From: Phoronis australis
Lineage: Eukaryota; Phoronida; Phoronidae
DNA length: 64,000 nucleotides
Reading direction: 5' to 3'
Assembly: GCA_002633005.1 (NCBI GenBank)
Contig: NMRA01000715.1
Span: 112,654 to 176,653, forward strand
Shown: piece by piece, positions 11,167-22,285 of the stretch
Position numbering within the stretch: the first letter of the stretch is position 1
How the letters are laid out: each line of letters opens with the position of its first letter
Translations under genes and position numbers: made by a program
Notes under the pieces: generated by a model
What the model saw: only the letters and a program-made list of their open reading frames with translations
What the model was told of the DNA's origin: nothing
Databases searched by the model: none

Positions 11167-13322
11167 CTGGAAAGACCAAATAATATTGTTAGGCAAATGA
11201 GAAAGTCAAGGAGGTCTGCAAGTCTGAAAGAGATGAGAACTTCAGACGACTAAGATTATTCATTATTGGGACCAGAAATCAGGGAAAGGCTAATAGAAAA
11301 AAATTCTTTGCTAGTTGTGAAATTTATACTATTTTTCAGACATGGAACCTAGAAAAATGTCTAAGTTTGGCTTACGTTGGAACATCATATCCCAGAAATG
11401 GTTGATTGTATTTAAATGGAACTTTCACAGTGCTTTATAGACTGTCGTTCCATTTTAGCATAAGAGGGTATCAAAACAGTGCTTTTATGATTTTCATGAA
11501 AAACTCACAAGTCGCATCAAAGAATGTTACAAAATGACATTTACTTACAGCAACAATAGTTTTGTCTTGAACATTTATACCGAACATGAACTTGGTCAAG
11601 TTATTGATCAATACCATTGTTTTGGAAATTGCAACCAACGTTCCTTAAATTTGCCAAATTTCACTAAAAAGACATAGTCACAAGACCTAATCAATAGCAG
11701 ATTGGTAAAAAGTCAAAAACCAAAATCTTTCTCCTTAAATTCAGATACTGAATTAAAGTCTATTGAGTTTATACTCAAGAGATTAAATACAAAGGCATCC
11801 ATAAGGTCATACACAATGGCAACAGAAAAAAAAATGTCCTACTCTTCACACAACATCGAAGGAAATAATAAGCCCAAGTCTCTTCTTTCCTTGCACAGCA
11901 AAGAGAAATGGAAAATCCAGTTGTAAACTGAAATAGACTGAAACCAGTAAATGTCTATAGGGCCATATCTTTACATAACTGTCAGGACTAATATCCAGAG
12001 GGCTTGAAATCAAAACACCAGGATATATGGGCATTAAGATGAACAGTTGACTTGTGCAGGGGTAGGCTTTCAACATTTATGGCATACAAGCTTATTAAGA
12101 ATGTGCACCTGACTTCCACCTTGAAAGTCAAGCCCATAATGGGCAGTCTTTAATAACTTCCTTTTCAAGTGGCACTAATCTCCATCACTGTCTAGCCTTA
12201 GGAAGATATTCAGCACAGTGCTTATAGGTGCCTAGACCTAAACTAAGTGAATACTACCTACATACTGTTAGTCTCTGGATGTGGTAGAGAAAGGAAACTG
12301 CCAGCTTAACTGGTGATTAATGATGTAAGTAATTAATATACCAGGCAACAATCTGACACACAATGCACAAAACTATATAAAGCATGCTGATCAAAAAATC
12401 AATATTCAGTGAAGTAAAGTAAACAGGCTCTCCCACAGACCTTATTACATGTAGGTAGTTATTACAGTCTTAGCATGCCAGGAAATGATCAGGCAAATGG
12501 CAAAAGACCTTTTGGGACAAGCAGGGTGCATTTCTGTCCTACTTCCCTTGGTATGTGATTGTCTGAACCTGCCACTAAACAGCACAAATTAACCAAAGAT
12601 TTGTAAGACCTTGTGTTGGTTTTTCATGAGCAATGAGATTATAGATCTTAGCAGTTCATGCAAAAGATGGTGATTTTGACCTATTTTTTGCTGAAGTAGT
12701 CTAGGAAATTTGCAAGTAGTTTATTAAATGGATTAGGAAAAAAATGCCATGCACAAATACACGGGGAGGGGCTCACAAATGGGACCATGTACAAAAAACA
12801 CTTAACACTCAATAAGACTGTAACTTCAACAGTCAGCTAGTGCCTCAATTTGCACCAATCTGCAACCAGTACTTCCCACATGACAATATGTGCCGGCATT
12901 GTTTAAACTTTTGCTGAAAGCAGACTCCATCAAAGACATTTGGACTGAAGTTGTATCACAGCTACCAAACATACTTGGAATATAAAAGGATCTTCACATG
13001 ACATTAAAAATGTTTTGTTTTTTGCCGTAAAAACAGATCTGTTATGGTTAGTTCTTCATGCAAAAAAGGAATATTTTAAAAACAATGCCAAATGGCAGTT
13101 GATGGGAGCTGTGCACGAGCCCAGTATTTGAAAGTTAATTGAATCTGATCAACCATTTCCAAAAAGTTTTAACATGATGTTCCAAACTTAGCCAAATTTA
13201 AATTTGGACATTTTCTTGAATCTCGTATAATTTCAACTGGCCTATATTACAAAAGTACAGTTCAACAAAGCTGCTTATCGACCAACACTGATAGGCAACA
13301 TGGATACTGTGAAGAGTGTACC
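11167..13322. other. Upstream of CYB561; no coding exon recognised
   Basis: Likely holds the first intron and the untranslated first exon or promoter of CYB561, which I could not place. No TATA-like or repeat structure stands out. Confidence 0.35.
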
Positions 13323-16251
13323 CCACCCATTGTGTCATTAAATTTTCAATCACACACTATGATTGCATCATGTCAGCACCCACAAAGTAGAGATGTTGTG
13401 GCCATAATACTTTGTATGGTACATACACATTGCAATGAAACACAATCAGCTGGGATTGTCAATCAGTGTAAAGGGTCTAGCATATTCAGGCAGTCATTCC
13501 TCAAAATTCCAGCCAGGATGCCCTAAACCCATAACCTAGACCAGCAAACATCATATACTGGCACAAATCCCAGATCTGTGCTACAAATCTCCACAAACTC
13601 ACCAAAAACGCTCTAAACCCAATGACCAAGTCCATTCCCAGGGACCCACTTGACCTCACATGAACTGTTCAACAGGAGCTGGAGTTTGGTCTCCAGGTAC
13701 ACAACATTAAAGTCCTGTGTGTGGAGTAAAGGGGTGTGGCATTGGAATTTGTACTGGAGGTTTGATATTTAGTTATATAGTCTGGGTTTTAGGGTCTGTA
13801 GGAGGAACAGATGGGTGCAGCTGTGCATTGTAACATAATAGGTTCATGACAATGTGGTTAGCACTTAATATCAGGTGAGGTAACTGGATTAAAGTGAGCC
13901 AAAAAGATGGTGTGAATTTCACTTACCCTCTGAACACTTGGTGTTCACCCAAACTCAAACTGGTGTTATAAGAGAAAGCTATGTCATATAACCAAACCCA
14001 TTTCCTAAGGCCTTACCTCAAATATGCCCAGACAATAAATAAGGAGACTTGTAAGATACAAGCAAATGGAGCATCACAAAGAGTGCTTCCACAGCAGACT
14101 ATGTCATTATGTTAGTATTGTTGTAATGTCTGGGTTCTGGACCCTGGGCTCTTGGTGTTGCATAACACTTTACAGGTAGCTATATAATCCTGTATTTTAA
14201 ATTGTGGAGTTAGAATTGAACAATTTTAACTAGAGTAAAATCAACAGGGTAATTTTTAGAGGCATAAAACAAATAGCAGTGGTNATCTCCCATATTCCAT
14301 TTGGCAGTACTCAAAATCACAATGTCAAAATTCAACAAAACCATAACTAATTAACAACCTTTCTTTTGTCCCAGAGCATCTTTCAGACAACTTCTTGACA
14401 GTTGTTGAACAGAACAAACATTGATTTTACTATGCGCTCCTTCATGGAAAAACTGGGCTTTCTTAATTGTGCTGTGCAATTTTCAATAAACTGATGTATT
14501 CTTGAAACTGTTACCTCAGCAGTGCAGGCTAAAGGTTAAAATAAGCACTTACCTGGAGCTAGACAAGAATCTCTCTGAAATTGGTTTAAGGATAATTCCT
14601 ACAATCCTCTAGTGATATCAACTAATCACTCACATGAACCTCACGTGTCCAGTTATACAATATCTATTCTTATATTGTCAACATTTGGTAGTGGTAAAAT
14701 TGTACTACGTACCTTTTTATCAATGAATTAAACAGTGGGGTGAATTTGCCAAGTCATGCTGGAAACTAGCTCAATAGAATACCAGCAAAACAGTGATAAC
14801 AGGGAAATTGTATTAACGAGATGTCAGTGAGAATGTGAGAGTGTGTGAATGAAGAACTGCCCGTGCAGCAAGGAAATATTTTTGTTATGAGGACTGCTTA
14901 CTAGAACTTTTGATGATTATCTAGCTTCTTACCACATGCAAGAGATACAAAGTCATCGATGTGTTCGGTTTTGCATAAAACAGACATCTTAAGACACATT
15001 AAGTGAATTCCTGACAATACATTTGCAGGTCTTCTAAGCAATTTTTGTCAGACAACAGGATGTAAGTTGAGTGTGTATGATGATGGACACAAGTGACGGA
15101 TGTATACTCTGAATTTTTTAGTATTGTAGGTTCTCGCTAAAGGGGACTTTTCATATTCATTTGGCACTCTCTAGTGTAATGAGAGCATGAACATGAGTTC
15201 CGACTGATACCGACTCAGATTTGATGGACAGAAATTCAATTACTACATAGTGGTTCATTAATTTAAAAGCAGGGGAATGAATCCCAATTTTCCACTGTTT
15301 GAATATTTTATGTTCAGTAATTTATTATAGCTTTTTGACATCGACTCGGATCAAAATTCTGACGCTTTATAAGCTGCAGTCATTGGCTTTGCCATCACGA
15401 TACTTCTTTGCAGTGGGAAATGTATGAAATATGATGTACATGTTCATCCATGGATATTGCAAAAAGTCTGCCTTCTTTGTAAGACAGTAGTACATCCCTC
15501 CGCACAGCACTGAATTTCAATATGGCACGGCTACTTTGAATGTTATGAAGAACAATTCAAACTTGTGTATTTAAGCTATATATTGGTCTTTTGCTAAAGA
15601 TTCAATTTTTAATTAAAATACACTGACTGACCTTTCACCTGAAATCATCAGCTCCAGTAAGCCAATGGTGGGTATTACTAGATTTTAATTTTTCAACACA
15701 ACTTGGTTAGATACAAAACAACTGGTTCTGTTTGGTTTAGTTAACTGCAAAGGGCATTCATATTTTGATCCAAGACAAAGGTGGTGTCTTGCAGTGTAAA
15801 CACAGACACTAAATTATATCAAAAAGAAGATTTTGATTTTGGAATATGTGGAGATCTCTAATAAAATACTCAAATGCTGGTCGTTTTTAGTAATTAGCTT
15901 GGTTAGCTTTTCATTCAGCTTTTTAACTCGATGAATAAACAAGCTTTAGTCCAATAATATATACCATGTATTATACATTGCAAAGTTAATAAAATTGGTT
16001 TCATTACAATCATAACAATGACAAAAATATGATATCTGCACCTGATGACAAGGTAAAAAACAATATTTTCAATGCTTTCATACAAAATAAATACATAACC
16101 ACAACATAAGACAATGTGTCGTGTAAAACATGGGTAGAAATGTCCATTCCAAACATTACAACAGGCGAGTCGAGCTAAGTTCCTTGGGTATGCTATGCTC
16201 AGAAAACCATATGTTAAACACTTATTCATATCACATTTTAATGCTACACAT
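13323..16251. repeat. Large direct repeat, copy 1
   Basis: Nearly the same sequence recurs at 19312-22285 in the same orientation, with scattered substitutions and small indels. It starts at CCACCCATTGTGT, and similarity stops sharply on its left. No convincing gene is inside. A 104-codon open frame (15915-16229) is shared by both copies, but its differences change amino acids freely. The single N at 14284 sits where copy 2 carries ~40-60 extra G-rich bases (about 20277-20322). It could be part of a large transposon, a segmental duplication, or two alleles placed in tandem. Confidence 0.85.
14284..14284. other. Single-N assembly gap
   Basis: One N replaces a G-rich insertion seen at the equivalent place in copy 2, so sequence is probably missing rather than one base being ambiguous. 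Confidence 0.8.
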
Positions 16252-17066
16252 AGTGTACTTAATTATCGGACGGAACCTAAATATCGGACATTTCATAGAA
16301 TCTTACTTGAAGCATAATCTGAGAATTAAATGACACCAATTTTTGTTCCGTTGTAATGCATTCAATGTCCGGCACCGTCTCGTTTTTTTTACAGCGTTGC
16401 CTCATTTTGATTTCACCGAGAGAGGGTGCAATTTAGACCCCCAAGTCGGCCTCAAAAATGGACGATCGCATAAATCGGTTATAAAAGTTGAAAATAAAAT
16501 CTTTTTCCACAATGAAACCATCTCATTGAACTGACAATATGTCACTGTTCCATTTTTTCGTTTGTTTTTAAACTCAAGTCTAACCCCGACCGCGCACGTG
16601 CGGGTGTCATATCAAGAAGCCTAAGTGATACTAAAAACTGCACTGAGTTTGCACGTGCTTTAGTCGTCTGCACTAATTCATCGAAACGACTTGGCGCCGT
16701 CATCAGATTTCATTTCATGGATAATTTTGTTGCGAATGGACCTGGGTTCTAGCTGCATATATGTCAAAAATTTGGAGCTGAAATTTGGCGACAAGGTGCC
16801 CGCGGCCATTACGTGGTTAGTCAGTTTTCCGCGGTGTGGCGTATGGAGAAACATGGTGTCCGATATTTAGGTTCTCCGAAGGTTTGGTTGTTGTGTTTTT
16901 TGAAGATCAGCCGGAACATAAATGTGGCTTTCAGTGACAAGATATAGTAACAGAACAATTCCGTGAAGGTAAATCTTTATTTCAGCAAAGAATTTACTAC
17001 AGTCCGTAATATTTTCAATTAAATATAATGCAAAATGTGCCAAAACGTCCGATAATTAGGTCACTT
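16252..17066. mobile_element. Non-autonomous element with inverted ends next to repeat copy 1
   Basis: The left end AGTGTACTTAATTATCGGACG (16252) pairs with the right end CGTCCGATAATTAGGTCACTT (17046-17066). A second inverted pair lies inside: GGAACCTAAATATCGGACA near 16272 against TGTCCGATATTTAGGTTCTCC near 16858. The last ~110 bases resemble the end of the piggyBac-bearing segment beside copy 2. Both have AATTCCGTGAA (16957; 24205) followed ~90-110 bases later by GTCC-R-ATA and AGGTCACTTGAC (17047; 24317). This looks like an internally deleted relative of that element. No coding region seen. Confidence 0.6.
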
Positions 17067-18353
17067 GACTGTATATGAATTCCGTCTGTTTTGCATTACC
17101 ACAGAAAACCAGGGTCTCTGAAGTGAAGTAAGCAATTATTGATAGAAATATTTAAGAAATTCAACACTACAATTCATGAACTCTACCCTTGATTGTCAAA
17201 AAGTTTCTTGTTTACTAAATGTATCCTGATTGTTCTGCATATGTATGTATACTGATATTTATCAATCAACAGATAACAATTGTCTGCAGATGTTGGGTGA
17301 ATTTGTTTGCAGTTTCATGTTTAATTTTGTGTACAAGTTAAATTAATTTGTATTCTAGCTGTAAGCTTATATCTTATTGTCCCATAATGCCTTTTCATGT
17401 TATTTATCGATAACACTTTTTAGTCTACCTTTTCCCAGAATTACAAACTAATACATGACATTGAGCTTGTCTGAGAATCGAGGCAATGTCTCTAACACGT
17501 CAATCGAGTATCATCACAAGACTCACACCTGGGCACAGTTAAAAGCGTTCCTGTATAACATTCGCTTGCCGTTTCCATTCGAGTAGTCCCAAGTCAATTG
17601 CTCTACACACTTTCTTAGTTGATTTGGTTACAATAAAGTCGGGTAGAAAACCCAAGAAAGGGTTTGCTTTACTACAGTTCAGTCTTAAAGTAACAAATAT
17701 CACCTTACGTCATTCACAGATATGGTGGAGCGGAGCCAGGGGACAGAACAGTGGTAAGTGATGAAAGGAAACTGTCCTGTCTGATTGGGATGGTGAGGCA
17801 GTTTGTCTGCACGTTGGATGGGTATGCTAGGGGTTGTCCTGTTTTATTGGGATAGTGAGGGAGTTTGTCTGCACGTTGGATGGGTATGCTAGGGGTTGTC
17901 CTGTCTTATTGGGATGGTGAGGGAGTTTGTTTGCACGTTGGATGTGAATGCTAGGGGAAGATGACGTTTTGTAGACCGAGCTTGTTGCTTACATTTGGTT
18001 AAAGGGAAATTATCCATGTTATATCTGAAAACAAAATTGACATTAATGTTGGATGGGGTACACTTCTTGAAGCTGTCGGCTTTGATCTGGGCTATAAAGC
18101 AACAAAATGCGTTGTGTTTTTGTGATTTTGTATCCAATTGCCAATTCTCGTTGTTTGTCAGACATTCCGTGAGACCAAGGTTGGTGACTTAACCAGTTAA
18201 ACACGCTTAAAAGACTGCCATTTATAGGTTGAAGTTCTTTGAAACAGCACTGATGCCACTGTGATCTCTGAGGTTGTGAATAAGATTCCACATTTCGGCT
18301 GATCTCAGTAAACCACTTTTCTAATGGACAGTGTTACTTTAATGGAAGACAGT
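17067..18353. other. Intergenic; 62-63 bp tandem repeat at 17768-17957
   Basis: Three copies of a 62-63 base unit (containing TGTCCTGTCTTATTGGGATG and GCACGTTGGATGGGTATGC) lie at 17768-17957. No gene recognised in the remainder. Confidence 0.7.
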
Positions 18354-19019
18354 NNNNNNNNNNNNNNNNNNNNNNNNNNNNNNNNNNNNNNNNNNNNNNN
18401 NNNNNNNNNNNNNNNNNNNNNNNNNNNNNNNNNNNNNNNNNNNNNNNNNNNNNNNNNNNNNNNNNNNNNNNNNNNNNNNNNNNNNNNNNNNNNNNNNNNN
18501 NNNNNNNNNNNNNNNNNNNNNNNNNNNNNNNNNNNNNNNNNNNNNNNNNNNNNNNNNNNNNNNNNNNNNNNNNNNNNNNNNNNNNNNNNNNNNNNNNNNN
18601 NNNNNNNNNNNNNNNNNNNNNNNNNNNNNNNNNNNNNNNNNNNNNNNNNNNNNNNNNNNNNNNNNNNNNNNNNNNNNNNNNNNNNNNNNNNNNNNNNNNN
18701 NNNNNNNNNNNNNNNNNNNNNNNNNNNNNNNNNNNNNNNNNNNNNNNNNNNNNNNNNNNNNNNNNNNNNNNNNNNNNNNNNNNNNNNNNNNNNNNNNNNN
18801 NNNNNNNNNNNNNNNNNNNNNNNNNNNNNNNNNNNNNNNNNNNNNNNNNNNNNNNNNNNNNNNNNNNNNNNNNNNNNNNNNNNNNNNNNNNNNNNNNNNN
18901 NNNNNNNNNNNNNNNNNNNNNNNNNNNNNNNNNNNNNNNNNNNNNNNNNNNNNNNNNNNNNNNNNNNNNNNNNNNNNNNNNNNNNNNNNNNNNNNNNNNN
19001 NNNNNNNNNNNNNNNNNNN
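18354..19019. other. Assembly gap, 666 N
   Basis: An unbroken run of N between repeat copy 1 and copy 2. Order and distance across it depend on scaffolding. Confidence 0.99.
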
Positions 19020-19311
19020 TAATTGATATTAAAATCGGCATTGGTATTATTAAAGGAACTTTTGATCTTTTGTTTGCTGCTCTTGGTCTGTCAAATGCTT
19101 TGGAGAAATTATGAGATGCATTGGTAGGAAAGCTAAACTTTGAAGTGTCTAAGAAGTAGGTCACACCAGTGCAGTGTGCAGTTTTAAACCATATATAAAT
19201 ACCTCCAGCATGACCATTGTTATGGGTAGACACAAAACAATGTCAATAACTGACATTCAACATTTGCGTCGAGTTTGGAATTTATAATGTGGAGAACACT
19301 GCCACCCATTG

Positions 19312-22285
19312 TGTGATTAAATTTTCAATCACACACTTTAATTGCATCATGTCAGCACCCACAAAGTAGAGATCTTGTGGCCATAATACTTTGTATGGTG
19401 CATACACATTGCAGTCAAACACAATCAGCTGGGATTGTCAATCAGTGTAAAGGGTCTAGCATATTCAGGCAATCATTCCTCAAAATTCCAGCCACGATGC
19501 CCAAAACCCATAACCTAGACCAGCAAACACCATATACTGGCACAAATCCCAGATCTGCGCTACAAATCTCCACAAACTCACCAAAAATGCTCTAAACCCA
19601 ATGACCAAGTCTCTTCCCAGGGACCCACTTGACCTCACATGAACTGTTCTACAGGAGCTGGAGTATGGTCTCCAGGTACACAACATTACAGTCCTGTATG
19701 TGGAGTAAAGGGGTGTGGAATTGGAATTTGTACTGGAGGCTTGATGTTTAGTTATAGTCTGGGTTTTAGGGTCTGTAGGGGGAACATATGGGTGCAGCTG
19801 TGCATTGTAACATAACAGGTTCATGACAATGTGGTTAGCACTTAATATCAGGTGAGGTAACTGGATTAAAGTGAGCCAAAAAGATGGTGTGAATTTCATT
19901 TACCCTCCACTTGGTGTTCACCCAAACTCAAACTGGTGTTATAACAGAAAGCTACATCATATAGCCAAACCCATTACCTAAGGCCTTACCTCAAATATGC
20001 CCAGACAATAAATAAGGAAACTTGTAAGATACAATCAAATGGAGCATCACAAAGAGTGCTTCCTAAAGCAGACTATGTCATTATGTTAGTGTTGTAATGT
20101 CTGGATTCTGGACCCTGGGCTTTTGGTGTTGCATAACACTTTACTGGTAGCTATATAATCCTGTATTTTAAATTGGTGTGGAGTTGGAATTGAACAGTTT
20201 TTGCTTAAATCCTAACTTGAATAAAATCAACAGGGTAATTTTTAGAGGCATAAAACAAATAGCAGTGGCGGCTTTTGGGGGGGGGGAGGCACTAGGGAGC
20301 CACGGCCGTCCATAAAAATCTCCCAGATTCCATTTGGCAGTACTCAAAATCACAATGTCAAAATTCAACAAAACCATAACTAATTAACAACCTTTCTTTT
20401 GTCCCAGAGCATCCTTCAGACAACTTCTTGACAGTTGCTGAACAGAACAAACATTGATTTTACTACGCGCTCCTTTATGGAAAAACTGGGCTTTCTTAAT
20501 TGTGCTGTGCAATTTTCAATAAACTGATGTATTCTTGAAACTGTTACCTCAGCAGTGCAGGCTAAAGGTTAAAATAAGCACTTACCTGGAGCTAGACAAG
20601 AATCTCTCTGAAATTAGTTTAAGGATAATTCCTACAATCCTCTAGTGATATCAACTAATCACTCACATGAACCTCACGTGTCCAGTTATCTATTCTTATA
20701 TTGACAATATTTGGTAGTGGTAAAATTGTACTACGTACCTTTTTATCAATGAATTAAACAGTGGGGTGAATTTGCCAAGTCATGCTGGAAACTAGCTCAA
20801 TAGAATACCAGCAAAACAGTGATAACAGGGAAATTGTATTAACGAGGTGTCAGTGAGAATGTGAGAGTGTGTGAATGAAGAACTGCCCATGCAGCAAGGA
20901 AATATTTTTGTTATGAGGATTGCTTACTAGAACTTTTGATGATTATCTAGCTTCTTATCACATGCAAGAGATACAAGGTCATGTGTTCGGTTTTGCATAA
21001 AACAGACACCTTAAGACACATTATGTGAATTCCTGACAACACATTTGCAGGTCTTCTAAGCAATTTTTGTCAGACAACAGGATTAAGTTGAGTGTGTATG
21101 ATGATGGACACAAGTGACGGATGTATGCTCTGAATTTTTTAGTATTGCAGGTTCTCGCTAAAGGGGACTTTTCATATTCATTTGGCACTCTCTAGTGTAA
21201 TGAGAGCATGAAAATGAATTCCGACTGATACCGACTCAGATTTGATGGACAGAAATTCAATTACTACATAGTGGTTCATTAATTTAAAAGCAGGGGAATA
21301 AATTCCAATTTTCCACTGTTTGAATATTTTATGTTCAGTAATTTATTATAGCTTTTTGACATCGACTCGGATCAAAATTCTGACGCTTTATAAGCTGCAG
21401 TCATTGGCTTTGCCATCACGATACTTCTTTGCAGTGGGAAATGTATGAAATATGATGTACATGTTCATCCATGGATATTGCAAAAAGTTTGCCTTTTTTG
21501 TAAGACAGTAGTACATCCCTCCGCACAGCACTGAATTTCAATATGGCACGGCTACTTTGAACGTTATGAAAAACAATTCAAACTTGTGTATTTAAGCTAT
21601 ATATTGGTCTTTTGCTAAAGATTCAATTTTTAATTAAAATACACTGACTGACCTTTCACCTGAAATCATCAGCTCCAGTAAGCCAATGGTGGGTATTACT
21701 AGAAGATTTTAATTTTTCAACACAACTTGGTTAAAGATACAAAACAACTGGTTCTGTTTGGTTTAGTTAACTGCAGAGGGCATTCATATTTTGATCCAAG
21801 ACAAAGGTGGTGTCTTGCAGTGTAAACACAGACACTAAATTATATCAAAAAGAAGATTTTGATTTTGGAATAAGTGGAGATCTCCAGAAAAAATACTCAA
21901 ATGCTGGTCGTTATTAGTAATTAGCTTGGTTAGCTTTTCATTCAGCTTTTTAACTCGATGAATAAACAAGCTTTTGTCCAATAATGTATACCATGTATTA
22001 TACATTGCAAAGTTAATAAAATTGGTTTCATTACTATCATAACAATGACAAAAATATGATATCTGCACCTGATGACAAGGTAAAAAACAATATTTTCAAT
22101 GCTTTCATACAAAATAAATACACAACCACAACATAAGACAATGTGTCGTGTAAAACAAGGGTAGAAATGTCCATTCCAAATATTACAACAGGCGAGTCGA
22201 GCTAAGTTCCTTGGGTATGCTATGCTCAGAAAACTGCATGTTAAACACTTTTTCATATCGCATGTTAATGCTGTATTAGTATACC
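19312..22285. repeat. Large direct repeat, copy 2
   Basis: Partner of 13323-16251, starting at CCACCCATTGTGTGATT and losing similarity around TTAATGCTGTATTAG (about 22264-22285). The sequence left of it (19020-19311) does not match that left of copy 1, so the duplicated block has a sharp left edge. It runs directly into the piggyBac-bearing segment. It contains a G-rich tract at 20277-20288 absent from copy 1. Confidence 0.85.

Noticed and set aside
15915-16229. 104-codon minus-strand frame also present at 21942-22256
   Set aside because: It is conserved only because the whole 3 kb block is duplicated. Most differences between copies change amino acids, and the Cys/Ile-rich translation matches no family I know.
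18324-19233. Long open frames of 232 and 299 codons
   Set aside because: They consist almost entirely of N from the assembly gap.
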